From Domibacillus iocasae (GTDB lineage Bacteria > Bacillota > Bacilli > Bacillales > Domibacillaceae), in NCBI RefSeq assembly GCF_001750285.1, contig NZ_MAMP01000024.1, positions 186,001 through 250,000 on the forward strand: a stretch of 64,000 bases of DNA, in the 5' to 3' direction. Shown in pieces: positions 35,713-46,152 of the stretch. The position numbers were made by a program, and so were the translations under genes. Below the pieces are notes generated by a model. That model was not told the DNA's origin. It saw only the letters and a program-made list of their open reading frames with translations, and did no database searches. The first letter of the stretch is position 1; the number at the start of each line of letters is the position of its first letter.

Positions 35713-37592
35713 TAATGTGTCCCTCCTTTGCCTGCATCATCCAACAGATCTTCCTTATGGATATGGTAGCCATGATCATCTTTAATAGAACGATAAAGCA
35801 TCGCGCCAAACGTCACGATCATTCCGATGATTAATACAGGGATCGCCCATCCTTTGCCCTCATCTGCTTGATACATTGCACCAAATGCGGCAATGAACAA
35901 ACCAAGTGAAATAACGAAAGGCGTAAATGAATTGTTTGGCATGTGAATATCGCCGATTGGTTCAGCTGGTGTCATTTCCGTTTTGCCTTCCATTTTTTCA
36001 ATCCAGAAAGGATCAAGTCCACGAACGAGCGGAAGCTGCTTAAAGTTATAGAAAGGTGCCGGAGATGGAATTGACCACTCAAGTGTACGGCCATCCTTCC
36101 AAGGATCTCTCCCTACTTGAATATTCTTTTTCTGTGTAATTACCACGTTCACAAGCATGATAATGATTCCTACAGCCATGAAGGCGGCTCCTATTGAGCT
36201 AATCAAGTTACCGGCATCAAGCCCTTGCCCAGGCAAGAATGTCCATACACGGCGCGGCATGCCCATCAAGCCAAGGAAATGCTGAATAAAGAATGTTAAA
36301 TGGAAACCGACTAAGAATAAAACAAATGTAATTTTGCCCAATTTTTCACTGAGCATTGTTCCGAACATAAGCGGCCAGTAAAAGTGAGCACCTCCGAGAA
36401 GGCCAAGCACAATTCCGCCAACAATAACGTAATGGAAATGAGCAACGATAAAGTACGTGTCATGGAACTGATAATCAGCCGGCGCAGCAGCCTGCATAAC
36501 CCCCGTTACACCACCCATAACGAATGATGGGATGAAGGCAACAGCATAAAGCATTGGAACCGTGAACTGAATACTTCCGCCCCAAATGGTCATAATCCAG
36601 TTAAAGATTTTAATCCCTGTTGGAACTGCAATGGCCATAGTCGCAACAGCGAAAATTGCATTCGCAATTGGTCCCAGACCTGTAGTAAACATGTGATGCG
36701 CCCATACCATGAAGCCTAAGAAACCAATTAAAACGGTTGCGAAGACCATTGATGAATATCCAAATAGGCGCTTTCTTGCAAACGTTGGGAAAATTTCCGA
36801 GAAAATACCAAACGCCGGCAAAACTAGAATATAAACTTCAGGGTGACCAAAAATCCAGAAGAAGTGCTCCCAAATAATTGTGTTCCCGCCCATTGCTACA
36901 TCAAAGAAGCCTGATCCAAACATACGGTCAAAAATAAGCATAAATAAGCCGACCGTAAGCGGAGGAAACGCGAACAAAATAAGTGCAGACGCCACAAACG
37001 TTGTCCATGTAAACAGTGGCATTCTCATATATGTCATGCCCGGTGCGCGCATATTAATAATCGTGACCAAAAAGTTAATTCCGCCCATCAACGTACCAAA
37101 ACCGGAAATTTGGAGCCCAAGGGCGTAAAAATCAATCCCATGCCCTTCTGAGGCAAGCGAAAGTGACGCATAAGACGTCCATCCTGCATCTGGAGCGCCG
37201 CCTAAAAACCAAGAAAGGTTTAAGAACAACCCACCGAAAAAGAACAGCCAAAACCCAAGTGCATTAATAAATGGGAACGCAACGTCGCGCGCACCAATTT
37301 GAAGAGGCATGACTGCATTCATAAATGCAAATAATAACGGCATTGCTGCCAGGAAAATCATTGTGGTACCGTGCATTGTAATAATTTCATTAAATAAACC
37401 GGCACTGACAAAGTCATTGTTCGGCACAGCCAGCTGAATCCGAATCATCATCGCTTCAATACCGCCGACAAGAAAGAAAAAGCCGCCGGCGAGTAAATAA
37501 AGAATCGCGATTTTTTTATGGTCAACTGTTGTTAAATAGTCCCAAACTGTACCGGCAAATCCCCGTTTCTGCGTGTGTGCAATGGTACTCAA
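35712..37592 (-). CDS. ctaD: Cytochrome c oxidase subunit I
   Basis: Catalytic subunit of the heme-copper oxidase, carrying heme a and the heme a3-CuB centre and pumping protons. 626 residues. The low-spin heme His is in MHGTTMIFLAAMP near residue 72. The CuB/Tyr region is in FGHPEVYILVLPAFG near residue 250, the two CuB His in WAHHMFTTGL near residue 300, and the heme a3 and a His in VAHFHYVIVGG near residue 388. It lies 31 bases after ctaC with a GGAGGTAAAA ribosome site. Confidence 0.98.
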   Translation of the reverse strand: MSTIAHTQKRGFAGTVWDYLTTVDHKKIAILYLLAGGFFFLVGGIEAMMIRIQLAVPNNDFVSAGLFNEIITMHGTTMIFLAAMPLLFAFMNAVMPLQIGARDVAFPFINALGFWLFFFGGLFLNLSWFLGGAPDAGWTSYASLSLASEGHGIDFYALGLQISGFGTLMGGINFLVTIINMRAPGMTYMRMPLFTWTTFVASALILFAFPPLTVGLFMLIFDRMFGSGFFDVAMGGNTIIWEHFFWIFGHPEVYILVLPAFGIFSEIFPTFARKRLFGYSSMVFATVLIGFLGFMVWAHHMFTTGLGPIANAIFAVATMAIAVPTGIKIFNWIMTIWGGSIQFTVPMLYAVAFIPSFVMGGVTGVMQAAAPADYQFHDTYFIVAHFHYVIVGGIVLGLLGGAHFYWPLMFGTMLSEKLGKITFVLFLVGFHLTFFIQHFLGLMGMPRRVWTFLPGQGLDAGNLISSIGAAFMAVGIIIMLVNVVITQKKNIQVGRDPWKDGRTLEWSIPSPAPFYNFKQLPLVRGLDPFWIEKMEGKTEMTPAEPIGDIHMPNNSFTPFVISLGLFIAAFGAMYQADEGKGWAIPVLIIGMIVTFGAMLYRSIKDDHGYHIHKEDLLDDAGKGGTH

Positions 37593-37623
37593 CGGTTTTA
37601 CCTCCTTTACCCTAGTTCCGTAA

Positions 37624-38712
37624 TTATTGTTCTACTTTAAGACCCATTAAGTAAGCAGCCAGCTGATCTAATTCTTGATCAGACAACTCCCCGTATGTAC
37701 CAGTCATCTTATTGCCTGGTTTGTATTGCTCTGGATCTTCAATCCAGTTTTTCAATTCTTCTTCATTATGTTCCAAAATACCAGCTACAAGCTCCCGATC
37801 TCCAAAGTTTGCTAGGTTCGGTGCTGTACGAGCTGCTTCAGGGCGTGCATCCGCTGTTGTGACAGCATGGCAGCTTAAGCATTTCTGGTTAAACACTTCC
37901 TGACCTGCTGCTGCAGTTGGATCTGTCGGAGTTTCTTCTGCTGCCTCGGCGTCTACTGCCTGCATAGCTGTAACCCACTGGTCAAATTCATCCTGTGGAA
38001 GAGCACGTACTTTAAAGTCCATTAGTGCGTGGGAAGGACCGCAAAGCTCTGCACATTTTCCGTAGAATAGATTATCGGCTTCTGCCGCTTTTTCATTATC
38101 AAACTCGAGCCACATTTGATTGACGTTTTCTACGTTATTATCAACCTTTCCACCAGCGGCTGGAATCCAGAATGAATGTTTAACATCTGATGCTTTAACG
38201 TTAAAATAAACTTTTTGATCTGTTGGAACCACGAGGTCCTGACTTGTAATAATCTTCTGATTCGGATACTCAAACTCCCACCAGTAAAGGCTGGCACGCA
38301 CGTTTACAACCATGGCGTCTGTTGTGCCGTCTTCATTTTTCTTATCCATTGCTTTTGTATCAGCCAGGTCGAATGTGGCAATAACAGTCGGAATCGCAAG
38401 GATAATAAGCAAAAGAATCGGAATTGTTGTCCAGAGAATCTCCAAGACATGACTACCTTCAACCTGTTTTGGAATGGTTGTGTCGCCCTTTTTGCGGCGG
38501 AACTTGATCACAGCAACAGCAAACAAAATCGATACAACGATGACAACCCCGACCATGATCCACGTGCTGAGCATCATAATGTCGTATGCAGTCTGTCCTG
38601 CTTCACCGGCAGGAATCAACGTTGAAAGAAATGGTTCGCCACAGCCAGACAGAACAAGCGCCATCAGACCGAAAACTGTAAAAAGACGCCATTTTGTTAG
38701 CTTCTGTTTCAT
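37624..38712 (-). CDS. ctaC: Cytochrome c oxidase subunit II with cytochrome c domain (caa3 type)
   Basis: Electron-entry subunit. It is a lipoprotein (lipobox LSGC near residues 20-23) with two membrane segments, a CuA domain with CAELCGPSHALM near residue 222, and a fused C-terminal cytochrome c domain with the heme site CLSCH near residue 287 and a Met ligand in NKMTGTYGELSDQEL near residue 335. The fused domain marks caa3-type oxidase. 362 residues. First gene of ctaCDEF, 87 bases after ctaB. Confidence 0.97.
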   Translation of the reverse strand: MKQKLTKWRLFTVFGLMALVLSGCGEPFLSTLIPAGEAGQTAYDIMMLSTWIMVGVVIVVSILFAVAVIKFRRKKGDTTIPKQVEGSHVLEILWTTIPILLLIILAIPTVIATFDLADTKAMDKKNEDGTTDAMVVNVRASLYWWEFEYPNQKIITSQDLVVPTDQKVYFNVKASDVKHSFWIPAAGGKVDNNVENVNQMWLEFDNEKAAEADNLFYGKCAELCGPSHALMDFKVRALPQDEFDQWVTAMQAVDAEAAEETPTDPTAAAGQEVFNQKCLSCHAVTTADARPEAARTAPNLANFGDRELVAGILEHNEEELKNWIEDPEQYKPGNKMTGTYGELSDQELDQLAAYLMGLKVEQ

Positions 38713-38799
38713 AGCGTATTACTACCCCTCTTTCGTATAAAATGTCTACTAAAACAGTGCATATATATGGATTTCTTCAAAAGAAAGAATTCCCTTTGT

Positions 38800-39708
38800 T
38801 TAAATAACGGTCACGATGACCATCGCAACGAAAATAATGGTTAAATACTGTAATGAATAGATAAACATATATTTAGCCCATTTCAAGTCGTCTTTCGCTT
38901 TAAATCCTCCTGCAGCAAGTGCTATCCAGCCTGCATTTAGCAATGTAGCTAAAATGATAAACGCCATACCCAGTTCAGTCATGAAAAAAGGCAATGGCAA
39001 AAGAAAAAGTGTCCACACGAACATATGTCGTTTTGTGACAGCAAACCCTTTCACAGTTGGAAGCATTGGAATTCCCGCTTTTCCGTATTCATCTGCCCGC
39101 TTCATTGCCAGCGCATAAAAATGCGGCGGCTGCCAGATAAACATGATTAAAAACAGCATCCAGGCTAATAAATCAAGTGTCGGGTCAACTGCAGCCCAGC
39201 CAATAAGAGGCGGTACCGCACCGGAAATACTGCCGACGATTGTATTGCTTACATGGCGGCGCTTTGACCACATCGTATAAATCACGACATAACTGACAAT
39301 ACCAATTACACCGATCACGCCTGCTGTGAGCGTTGTCATAAATAAAAGCGCTGAGCCAGCAATGACAAGCGCAAGTCCTATTACTAATACTTTTGAATAG
39401 CTGATTCTCCCTGTAACAGTCGGTCTTGTTTTTGTACGTTCCATTAGCGGGTCAATGTCCCGGTCTATGTAATTGTTTAAACTTGCTGAACCCGCAATAA
39501 TAAGTGCGGAACCAACAAGTGTTAAAGCAATCGTGTCAAGGTTGGACAAAAACGGGATATCATTTAAAATAAAGGCCAGCCACATACCTGTAAATACCGT
39601 TATTAAATTGGAATTAACGATGCCGATCTTAATCAGCGCCATAAAATCTTTCATCACTGTCGTCTCTGGCACATTCGTTTTATCCATTGTTGTTGCGGCA
39701 CGCGACAC
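38800..39708 (-). CDS. ctaB: Protoheme IX farnesyltransferase (heme O synthase)
   Basis: UbiA-family membrane prenyltransferase that turns heme B into heme O. About eight to nine membrane segments; the first Asp-rich site [19 protein letters not shown] near residue 82 and the family blocks [20 protein letters not shown] near residue 190. 302 residues. Start is GTG at 39708 behind GGGGGAGAAAA. It is divergent from ctaA, which uses its product, and lies before ctaC. Confidence 0.96.
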   Translation of the reverse strand: MSRAATTMDKTNVPETTVMKDFMALIKIGIVNSNLITVFTGMWLAFILNDIPFLSNLDTIALTLVGSALIIAGSASLNNYIDRDIDPLMERTKTRPTVTGRISYSKVLVIGLALVIAGSALLFMTTLTAGVIGVIGIVSYVVIYTMWSKRRHVSNTIVGSISGAVPPLIGWAAVDPTLDLLAWMLFLIMFIWQPPHFYALAMKRADEYGKAGIPMLPTVKGFAVTKRHMFVWTLFLLPLPFFMTELGMAFIILATLLNAGWIALAAGGFKAKDDLKWAKYMFIYSLQYLTIIFVAMVIVTVI

Positions 39709-40014
39709 CTTTTCTCCCCCCTTTCTTTAAACATACTTTCTTTTCTTACTATAAAGGATAGAGCCGCGCTTTTCTACATTATTCGAAAAATTTCAAAACA
39801 ATGGGTGCTCTCTTCCATATTAAATCACATCCTTTCTTTTTTATGTGAACGGATGATGAACTATTTTTGTCAAATTTGTGACTCGTGAAAGCGTTCTGTT
39901 TCCAGACGTTCTTTTTTATAAGATAATTATGAAAGGTATTGCGAAATCGATGCGGCGACTGTATGATCATGTACAAATGGCGCGTATATAGATAGAAAGA
40001 AGAAGGTGAACATT
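39709..40014. promoter_or_regulatory. ctaB-ctaA divergent control region
   Basis: About 306 bases without a convincing gene. A consensus -35 TTGACA on the minus strand (near 39868-39873) points to ctaB but its -10 is weak. A TATAAG/GATAAT stretch near 39918-39929 may be the ctaA -10. TGAAAGCGTTCTGT near 39886-39899 resembles a cre site in its left half only. In B. subtilis this region is bound by ResD and CcpA control acts on the cta genes; I see no certain operator here. Confidence 0.45.
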
Positions 40015-40923
40015 TTGCATGGTTGGCTTAAATGGCTTGGTGTTGTGACAACACTTGTAATGCTTGTCGTCTTAATCGGCGGCGCGCTCGTAACAAAAAC
40101 AGATTCTGGTCTTGGCTGCGGAAATGAATGGCCGCTTTGCCACGGGCAAATCATTCCTGAAGATATTAAAATAGAAACCATTATTGAACTTTCCCATCGC
40201 GCTGTTTCGGGTGCAGCCGGACTTCTTGTACTTGCACTGTCCATTGCCTCTTGGCGTTTTATCGGTCACAAGCGGGAAACAAAATTTCTTGCGGTGCTGG
40301 CATTTTTCTTTTTGCTTGCCCAGGCATTAATTGGTGCGGCAGCTGTTCTTTGGGGACAAAATGACTTTATCTTAGCTCTTCATTTTGGTATTTCTCTTAT
40401 TTCTTTTTCTGCGGTACTATTACTGACACTGCTTATTTTTGAAGTCGATCAGCGTTTTGATGCATCTTCGATTGTGATTGACCACCGGATGAAATGGCAT
40501 ACAATTGGGGTTACGCTATATAGCTACATCGTTGTCTACACAGGTGCGCTTGTTCGTCATACAAAATCAAGTATGGTATGTAATTCATGGCCGATGTGTG
40601 GAAACAATGAGTTTTTTCCATCCAATTTGTATCAATGGATTCAAATGAGCCACCGGGCAGCTGCGGGTCTTATTTTCATTTGGATTGCTTACATTACATA
40701 TCTTGCTATCAAGCATTATAAGCATCAGCGCGTTTTATATTATGGATGGATTGTTGCGTTTACACTTGTACTATTACAGGTAATTGCTGGTGCCTTCATT
40801 ATTTGGACTAATTTAAACTTATATGTTGCACTGGCCCACGCTCTTTTTATTTCCTGCTTATTTGGCCTGTTATGTTACTTTATCTTACTGATCTCCCGCA
40901 GCAAAATAAATACGCTTAAATAA
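40015..40923 (+). CDS. ctaA: Heme A synthase CtaA
   Basis: Eight-segment membrane protein that oxidises heme O to heme A for the oxidase. Two Cys pairs sit in extracellular loops ([11 protein letters not shown] near residue 35 and [11 protein letters not shown] near residue 190), and conserved His ligands in [12 protein letters not shown] near residue 60 and [11 protein letters not shown] near residue 215. TTG at 40015 is chosen as AAGGTGA lies five bases upstream and [13 protein letters not shown] fits the family. 302 residues. It is divergent from ctaB. Confidence 0.95.
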   Translation: MHGWLKWLGVVTTLVMLVVLIGGALVTKTDSGLGCGNEWPLCHGQIIPEDIKIETIIELSHRAVSGAAGLLVLALSIASWRFIGHKRETKFLAVLAFFFLLAQALIGAAAVLWGQNDFILALHFGISLISFSAVLLLTLLIFEVDQRFDASSIVIDHRMKWHTIGVTLYSYIVVYTGALVRHTKSSMVCNSWPMCGNNEFFPSNLYQWIQMSHRAAAGLIFIWIAYITYLAIKHYKHQRVLYYGWIVAFTLVLLQVIAGAFIIWTNLNLYVALAHALFISCLFGLLCYFILLISRSKINTLK

Positions 40924-40924
40924 T

Positions 40925-40962
40925 AAAAGCACTGCCTCTTAACTGAGACAGTGCTTTTATTT
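40925..40962. terminator. Bidirectional terminator between ctaA and pycA
   Basis: AAAAGCACTGCCTC and GAGACAGTGCTTTT with T-runs on both sides. Confidence 0.88.
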
Positions 40963-40965
40963 TGT

Positions 40966-43900
40966 TTATTTTTCAAGTTCTACAAGCAAATCGCCTGTTG
41001 CAATTGCTTCACCATTTTGAACGTGAACCGCTTTTACAGTGCCATCAAACGGCGCTTGAACGGTTGTTTCCATTTTCATTGCTTCTGTAATCATTAAATG
41101 ATCACCGCGTTTTACTTTGTCCCCTTTTTCAAGAATTACTTTAATAACGGTTCCTGGCATTGTTGCTGCGATATGGCCTTCGTTTTTCGGATCGGCTTTC
41201 AATTTTGCATTTACCGCAGATTTAACACTTTCATCTTTAATCACAACATCGCGTGGCTGGCCGTTTAGCTCAAAGCTCAAAATGCGTGTACCGTCTGCCT
41301 GTGGATGGCCAATCGAGACCAGCTTTACGATAAGTGTTTTACCTGTTTCAATTTCAATTTCTTTTTCTTCACCAAGGCGCATGCCATATAAGAATGTTGG
41401 TGTGTCGAGAACAGAAATGTCTCCATACTGTGCTTTTACTTTTGCATAGTCAGTAAACACTTTCGGATAGAGGGCATACGCGATTACATCCTGCTCGGTC
41501 GGTTCTTCACCAATCTCCTGCTCAAGTTCTTTACGAAGCGCATTAAAATCAACATCTTCGAGCAGCTCACCCGGACGAACGGTAATCGGTGATTTTCCTT
41601 TTAAAATAACCTTTTGCAATTCTTCTGGGAATCCACCGACCGGCTGGCCCAAATATCCTTCAAACAATTCAATAACAGAATCCGGGAAGTCAATGTTATT
41701 GCCGCGAAGCAATACTTCTTCTTCTGTTAAATCATTTTGAACCATAAACAGTGCCATGTCGCCGACTACTTTTGAAGATGGCGTTACTTTGACAATATCA
41801 CCAAACATTAAATTTACACGGCGGTACATGTCTTTTACTTCATCCCAGCGATCGCCAAGGCCGACACCTTTTGCCTGCTGCTGAAGATTTGAATATTGCC
41901 CGCCCGGCATTTCATGCTCGTAGATTTCCGTATGAGGTGCAAGCATCCCGCTTTCAAACGGTGCATAAAATTTACGAACATCTTCCCAGTAATAAGACAC
42001 TTTTTCAAGTGCATCAATGCTGACTGATGGAGCGCGGTCTGTTCCTTCTAAGGCATAACGAAGCGTGTTGGCACTTGGCTGCGATGTAAGACCCGCCATT
42101 GTGCTAAGTGCTGTATCCACGATATCTACACCTGCTTCAATTGCTTTCGTGTACATGAAGATACCATTGCCGCTCGTATCATGCGTGTGCAAATGCACAG
42201 GAATCTCAATTGATTCTTTTAATTCAGAAATAAGACGGTATGCTGCCTGAGGCTTCAAGAGGCCTGCCATATCTTTAATGGCAAGAATATGAGCACCTTG
42301 CGCTTCCAATTCTTTGGCCATCTTTTTATAATACTCTACGCTGTATTTAGCACGAGATGGATCATCAATATCCCCTGTATAGCAAATCGCCGCTTCGGCA
42401 ATTTTGCCGGACTGGCGCACAGCGTCAATAGCCACTTCCATGCCTTTCACCCAGTTTAAGCTGTCGAAAATACGGAACACATCGATGCCGGATTCGGCTG
42501 ACTGTTTCACAAATTCCTGAATAACATTATCCGGGTAATTTTTGTAGCCGACTGCATTTGATGCACGAAGAAGCATTTGGAACAAGACATTCGGCACCTG
42601 ATTGCGCAATGTTTCAAGACGCTTCCACGGATCTTCTTTCAAGAAACGGTATGCAACATCAAACGTGGCGCCGCCCCACATTTCCATTGAGAACAGCTCT
42701 GGAAGAAGACGTGCGGTTGCCGGTGCAATATGTGTTAAGTCGGTTGTCCGGATGCGTGTAGCAAGAAGTGACTGGTGCGCATCACGCATCGTTGTATCAG
42801 TCAACAATACTTCTTTTTGGTTTTTTACCCACTTAACAAGGGCGTCTGCTCCCTGCTCATCCAAAATTTGTTTTGTGCCTGGTGACGGTTTTTCAGACAG
42901 CTTCACTTTCGGAATCCGTGGTGTATCAAAGACTGGCTTTTTCTTTTGCTCAACACCAGGGAAGCCATTAACCGTTACAGTTCCAATATAGTTAAGCATT
43001 TTTGTGCCGCGGTCTCTCTTTTTCGGGAAAACAAACAGCTCAGGTGTTGTATCAATAAACGACGTATTATAGTTGCCTGTAATAAAATCTTCATGCTTCA
43101 TTACGTTTTCCAAGAATGGAATATTCGTTTTAATACCGCGGATACGGAACTCTTGTAAGTTTCGTGTCATTTTAGAAGCTGCTTGCTCAAATGTCATTGC
43201 AAAGGTAGACACTTTTACGAGCAGCGAATCATAATACGGCGTAATAACAGCGCCTTGAAAGCTGTTTCCGGCGTCTAGCCGAACGCCATAACCACCGCCC
43301 GAACGATAGGCCATAATCCGCCCTGTATCCGGCATAAATCCGTTTTCAGGATCTTCTGTTGTTACACGCGATTGAATGGCATAACCCATTGTGCGGATAT
43401 CCTTTTGCTGCGGGATGCCCACTTTATCACTATGTAAGCCATGGCCTTCTGCTACTAAAATTTGTGTCTGCACGATATCGATACCTGTAATAAGTTCAGT
43501 AATCGTATGCTCAACCTGAACACGCGGATTTACTTCGATAAAGTAAAATTCATCACCGGCTGTAAGAAATTCAACAGTACCTGCATTTAAATAATCTACA
43601 TTCTTCATTATTTTGACTGCTGCTTCGCAAATACGATCGCGTAAGTCTTCGGAAATAGAAACAGCCGGGGCCACTTCTACTACTTTTTGATGACGGCGCT
43701 GAACAGAACAGTCACGCTCATATAAATGAATAACATTTCCTTCATGGTCGCCAATAATTTGCACTTCTATGTGCTTTGGATTTTGAACAAACTTTTCAAC
43801 GTATACTTCGTCATTGCCAAAAGCGGCTTTTGCTTCAGACTTGGCACGATCATATGACTCACGTACTTCACCCAGGTTTTGAACGATCCGCATGCCGCGT

Positions 43901-44403
43901 CCGCCTCCGCCTAAAGAAGCTTTAATAATAATTGGAAAGCCATGCTTTTTTCCGAAATCAATGACTTCATCCAAGCTGTTAACCGGACCGTCTGTACCAG
44001 GGATAACCGGAATATCTGCGTTAATTGCCTGAGTACGTGCTTTTACTTTATCGCCGAACATATCAAGATGGGCAGATTTAGGGCCGATAAAAATAATTCC
44101 TTCTTCTTCGCAACGTTTTGCGAATTCGATATTTTCAGATAAAAAACCATAACCTGGATGAATAGCATCAACATCTGCCTGCTTGGCAATTTCGATGATA
44201 CCTTCGATGTCTAAATAAGCATCGATTGGTTTTTTGCCTTCTCCGACAAGGTATGCTTCATCTGCTTTATAACGGTGGTAAGACCCAGAATCTTCCTTCG
44301 AGTAAACAGCTACTGTCCGGATATGTAATTCTGTGCAGGCACGAAATACACGGATGGCAATTTCTCCCCTGTTCGCCACCAGCACTTTGCTGATTTTTTT
44401 CAT
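40966..44403 (-). CDS. pycA: Pyruvate carboxylase
   Basis: Biotin enzyme that carboxylates pyruvate to oxaloacetate and refills the TCA cycle. In order: biotin carboxylase (VLVANRGEIAIRVFRA at the N-terminus, ATP-grasp loop KASLGGGGRGMR near residue 162), carboxyltransferase (LLTDTTMRDAHQSL near residue 535, HLHTHDTSGNG near residue 735), and the biotin carrier domain with the biotinyl Lys in EAMKMETT near residue 1110. ATG at 44403 has GGGGAG eight bases upstream. About 1145 residues, full length. It lies after ftsW and before ctaA, as in B. subtilis. Confidence 0.98.
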   Translation of the reverse strand: MKKISKVLVANRGEIAIRVFRACTELHIRTVAVYSKEDSGSYHRYKADEAYLVGEGKKPIDAYLDIEGIIEIAKQADVDAIHPGYGFLSENIEFAKRCEEEGIIFIGPKSAHLDMFGDKVKARTQAINADIPVIPGTDGPVNSLDEVIDFGKKHGFPIIIKASLGGGGRGMRIVQNLGEVRESYDRAKSEAKAAFGNDEVYVEKFVQNPKHIEVQIIGDHEGNVIHLYERDCSVQRRHQKVVEVAPAVSISEDLRDRICEAAVKIMKNVDYLNAGTVEFLTAGDEFYFIEVNPRVQVEHTITELITGIDIVQTQILVAEGHGLHSDKVGIPQQKDIRTMGYAIQSRVTTEDPENGFMPDTGRIMAYRSGGGYGVRLDAGNSFQGAVITPYYDSLLVKVSTFAMTFEQAASKMTRNLQEFRIRGIKTNIPFLENVMKHEDFITGNYNTSFIDTTPELFVFPKKRDRGTKMLNYIGTVTVNGFPGVEQKKKPVFDTPRIPKVKLSEKPSPGTKQILDEQGADALVKWVKNQKEVLLTDTTMRDAHQSLLATRIRTTDLTHIAPATARLLPELFSMEMWGGATFDVAYRFLKEDPWKRLETLRNQVPNVLFQMLLRASNAVGYKNYPDNVIQEFVKQSAESGIDVFRIFDSLNWVKGMEVAIDAVRQSGKIAEAAICYTGDIDDPSRAKYSVEYYKKMAKELEAQGAHILAIKDMAGLLKPQAAYRLISELKESIEIPVHLHTHDTSGNGIFMYTKAIEAGVDIVDTALSTMAGLTSQPSANTLRYALEGTDRAPSVSIDALEKVSYYWEDVRKFYAPFESGMLAPHTEIYEHEMPGGQYSNLQQQAKGVGLGDRWDEVKDMYRRVNLMFGDIVKVTPSSKVVGDMALFMVQNDLTEEEVLLRGNNIDFPDSVIELFEGYLGQPVGGFPEELQKVILKGKSPITVRPGELLEDVDFNALRKELEQEIGEEPTEQDVIAYALYPKVFTDYAKVKAQYGDISVLDTPTFLYGMRLGEEKEIEIETGKTLIVKLVSIGHPQADGTRILSFELNGQPRDVVIKDESVKSAVNAKLKADPKNEGHIAATMPGTVIKVILEKGDKVKRGDHLMITEAMKMETTVQAPFDGTVKAVHVQNGEAIATGDLLVELEK

Positions 44404-44440
44404 CTTCATCTCTCCCCTGATCTGTTGATAAAATATATAT

Positions 44441-44470
44441 AAAAAGGTTCAATGATTGAACCTTTTTATT
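44441..44470. terminator. Terminator after ftsW
   Basis: AAAAAGGTTCAAT and ATTGAACCTTTTT form a perfect stem between ftsW and pycA. Confidence 0.85.
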
Positions 44471-44471
44471 T

Positions 44472-45623
44472 TTATGATTTATAATTTTTTTCATATTTCG
44501 ACTGCATGGAAACATTCGCTAAAATACCCATCGAAATAGAAAGCAGCAATAATGAGGATCCCCCATAGCTGATAAACGGAAGCGGTACACCAGTAATCGG
44601 AATTACTCCTGATACACCACCTAGATTTATAAATGCCTGAATGCCAATCATTGATGATATTCCGACTGCCAGCATCGAACCGAATGAATCGGTACACCTT
44701 ATAGCAATACGGAGCCCATGAAGAACGATAAATGACAGTCCTCCAATTACAAGCGCCGCACCAAATAAGCCAAGCTCCTCTGAGATTACAGACATAATAA
44801 AATCCGTATGTGGTTCAGGCAAATAGCCTAGCTTCTGAACACTTTGGCCAAGCCCCCGACCGGTCAGTCCGCCGGAACCGATGGCGAGGTAAGAATTCAC
44901 AAGGTGATAGCCCTCATCTTCTTCATACTTGAATGGATCTAAATAACTCGTTAATCGGCTCATTCGCTCTTCCGATAAAATGTTATCTTTTTGCCAGATG
45001 AATAAAGGTGACAAGAAGAGGGTAAAAATACCAATGAGCAATGCAAACTTTGCAAGCTTTTTCATTTTTATACCGGATGATAAGACGATTGTCAACCCGA
45101 TCGCGAAAATGATTGATGCTGTTCCGAAATCCGGTTCGAGCGCGACTAAAAAACAAACCGCAAATAAAACAATGACCGGCGGCGCAATACTGTTATTTAA
45201 TGAATTAATATTTTTTTGTTTTTTAGAAAAAACAGCCGCCATATAAATAATAATGACAAGCTTTGAAAATTCGGAAGGCTGAATCGAACGTGCACCAACT
45301 TGAAACCAGCTTTGCGCATTGTTAGAAACGCTGCCGAATAAAAAAAGCAGGAATAACGTAAAAAACATGCCTGCTGTAATCACAAACAAAAAACGGTTCG
45401 CTTTATATCGTTTATATGGAAATATCGAAACAATTCCAAAGGCGAAAAAAGCGGCAATCATATGAAGTTTCTGCTTATCATAAAAAAATCCGCTTTCAAG
45501 TTCATAGCGCTGCACCGCAACAACCGAGCTTGCGCTGTAAATCATCATAAGTCCAAACAAGCACAAAATTAAAAACACAGCCGCAAGTGGATAATCATAT
45601 GATTTTAACTTTCTTTTCCACAT
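44472..45623 (-). CDS. ftsW: Divisome SEDS glycosyltransferase FtsW
   Basis: Peptidoglycan polymerase of the septum, partner of PBP2B. 383 residues with about ten membrane segments; LMMIYSASSVVAVQRYE near residue 25, ARSIQPSEFSKLVIIIYMA near residue 120 and ITGVPLPFISYGGSSLLL near residue 345 are FtsW/RodA signatures. Unlike the spoVE gene of this window, the N-terminus is complete. Position next to pycA matches the vegetative ftsW (ylaO) of B. subtilis. Confidence 0.95.
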   Translation of the reverse strand: MWKRKLKSYDYPLAAVFLILCLFGLMMIYSASSVVAVQRYELESGFFYDKQKLHMIAAFFAFGIVSIFPYKRYKANRFLFVITAGMFFTLFLLFLFGSVSNNAQSWFQVGARSIQPSEFSKLVIIIYMAAVFSKKQKNINSLNNSIAPPVIVLFAVCFLVALEPDFGTASIIFAIGLTIVLSSGIKMKKLAKFALLIGIFTLFLSPLFIWQKDNILSEERMSRLTSYLDPFKYEEDEGYHLVNSYLAIGSGGLTGRGLGQSVQKLGYLPEPHTDFIMSVISEELGLFGAALVIGGLSFIVLHGLRIAIRCTDSFGSMLAVGISSMIGIQAFINLGGVSGVIPITGVPLPFISYGGSSLLLLSISMGILANVSMQSKYEKNYKS

Positions 45624-45671
45624 AAATACCTTCCATTCATGCGCTTACCGATAAGCGGTACTCATTTAAGT

Positions 45672-45700
45672 TAAAAAAACTCAAACAGCTGTTTGAGTTT
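45672..45700 (-). terminator. Terminator after ylaN
   Basis: AACTCAAACAGCTGTTTGAGTT is a perfect palindrome with a TTTTTTT tail on the minus strand. Confidence 0.8.
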
Positions 45701-45709
45701 TCTGTCTGT

Positions 45710-45991
45710 TTACCGGTCGATGGATGCTTCATGCAACGATGATAATTCCTGTTCAAGAGAATCAATCAGTTGTTTGCCATCCGCTTCATCCACCAGTCCG
45801 AGACGTATAGCGAAATCTATTTCACGGGATAAGCCGAACATTTGCGTGTCAAGCACTTCCTCGTATAAAGGACATTGCGGCATCGTTAAGTTGTCCATTT
45901 GAACTTTAATGAGACGCAAAATTTTTTCCGCATCCGCCTGCAACAGAGAGTAGGCTTTTTCCCGATGATCTATTTTCGTTTCAGATGCCAT
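45710..45991 (-). CDS. ylaN: YlaN family iron-homeostasis protein
   Basis: 93-residue helical protein. [21 protein letters not shown] near residues 31-51 and [17 protein letters not shown] near residue 52 are family signatures. YlaN is essential in rich medium unless iron is supplied in B. subtilis, binds iron, and has been reported to interact with Fur. The Fur box found at 17229-17243 in this window shows that Fur control exists here. GGGGGAG precedes the ATG. Confidence 0.93.
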   Translation of the reverse strand: MASETKIDHREKAYSLLQADAEKILRLIKVQMDNLTMPQCPLYEEVLDTQMFGLSREIDFAIRLGLVDEADGKQLIDSLEQELSSLHEASIDR

Positions 45992-46083
45992 TGTTTCTCC
46001 CCCTGTTCCAAGAATGGAATCACTGTATATTAAAAGATTTTATCGTTAATACAATGAATTTGCAAGGAATTTTAACACGTGCG

Positions 46084-46112
46084 CTGACAATGTGAATTTT
46101 TCACGGTATACT
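46084..46112 (+). promoter_or_regulatory. Sigma-A promoter
   Basis: CTGACA (46084-46089), 17 bases, TATACT (46107-46112), about 40 bases upstream of the gene at 46153. Confidence 0.7.
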
Positions 46113-46152
46113 TATTTTATACATAGCCATTTATACAAAGGAGTTTTGACCC

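Noticed and set aside
38215-38625. 136-codon open frame antisense to ctaC
   Set aside because: Unordered composition with many His, Cys and Asn; no ribosome site; fully inside a certain gene.
39774-39818. 14-codon leader frame upstream of ctaB with AAAGGATG site
   Set aside because: Too short, with poor spacing and no regulatory codon pattern; not distinguishable from chance.
39886-39899. cre (CcpA) site upstream of ctaA
   Set aside because: Only the left half fits the consensus; the conserved right-end CA is missing, so it is mentioned but not called.
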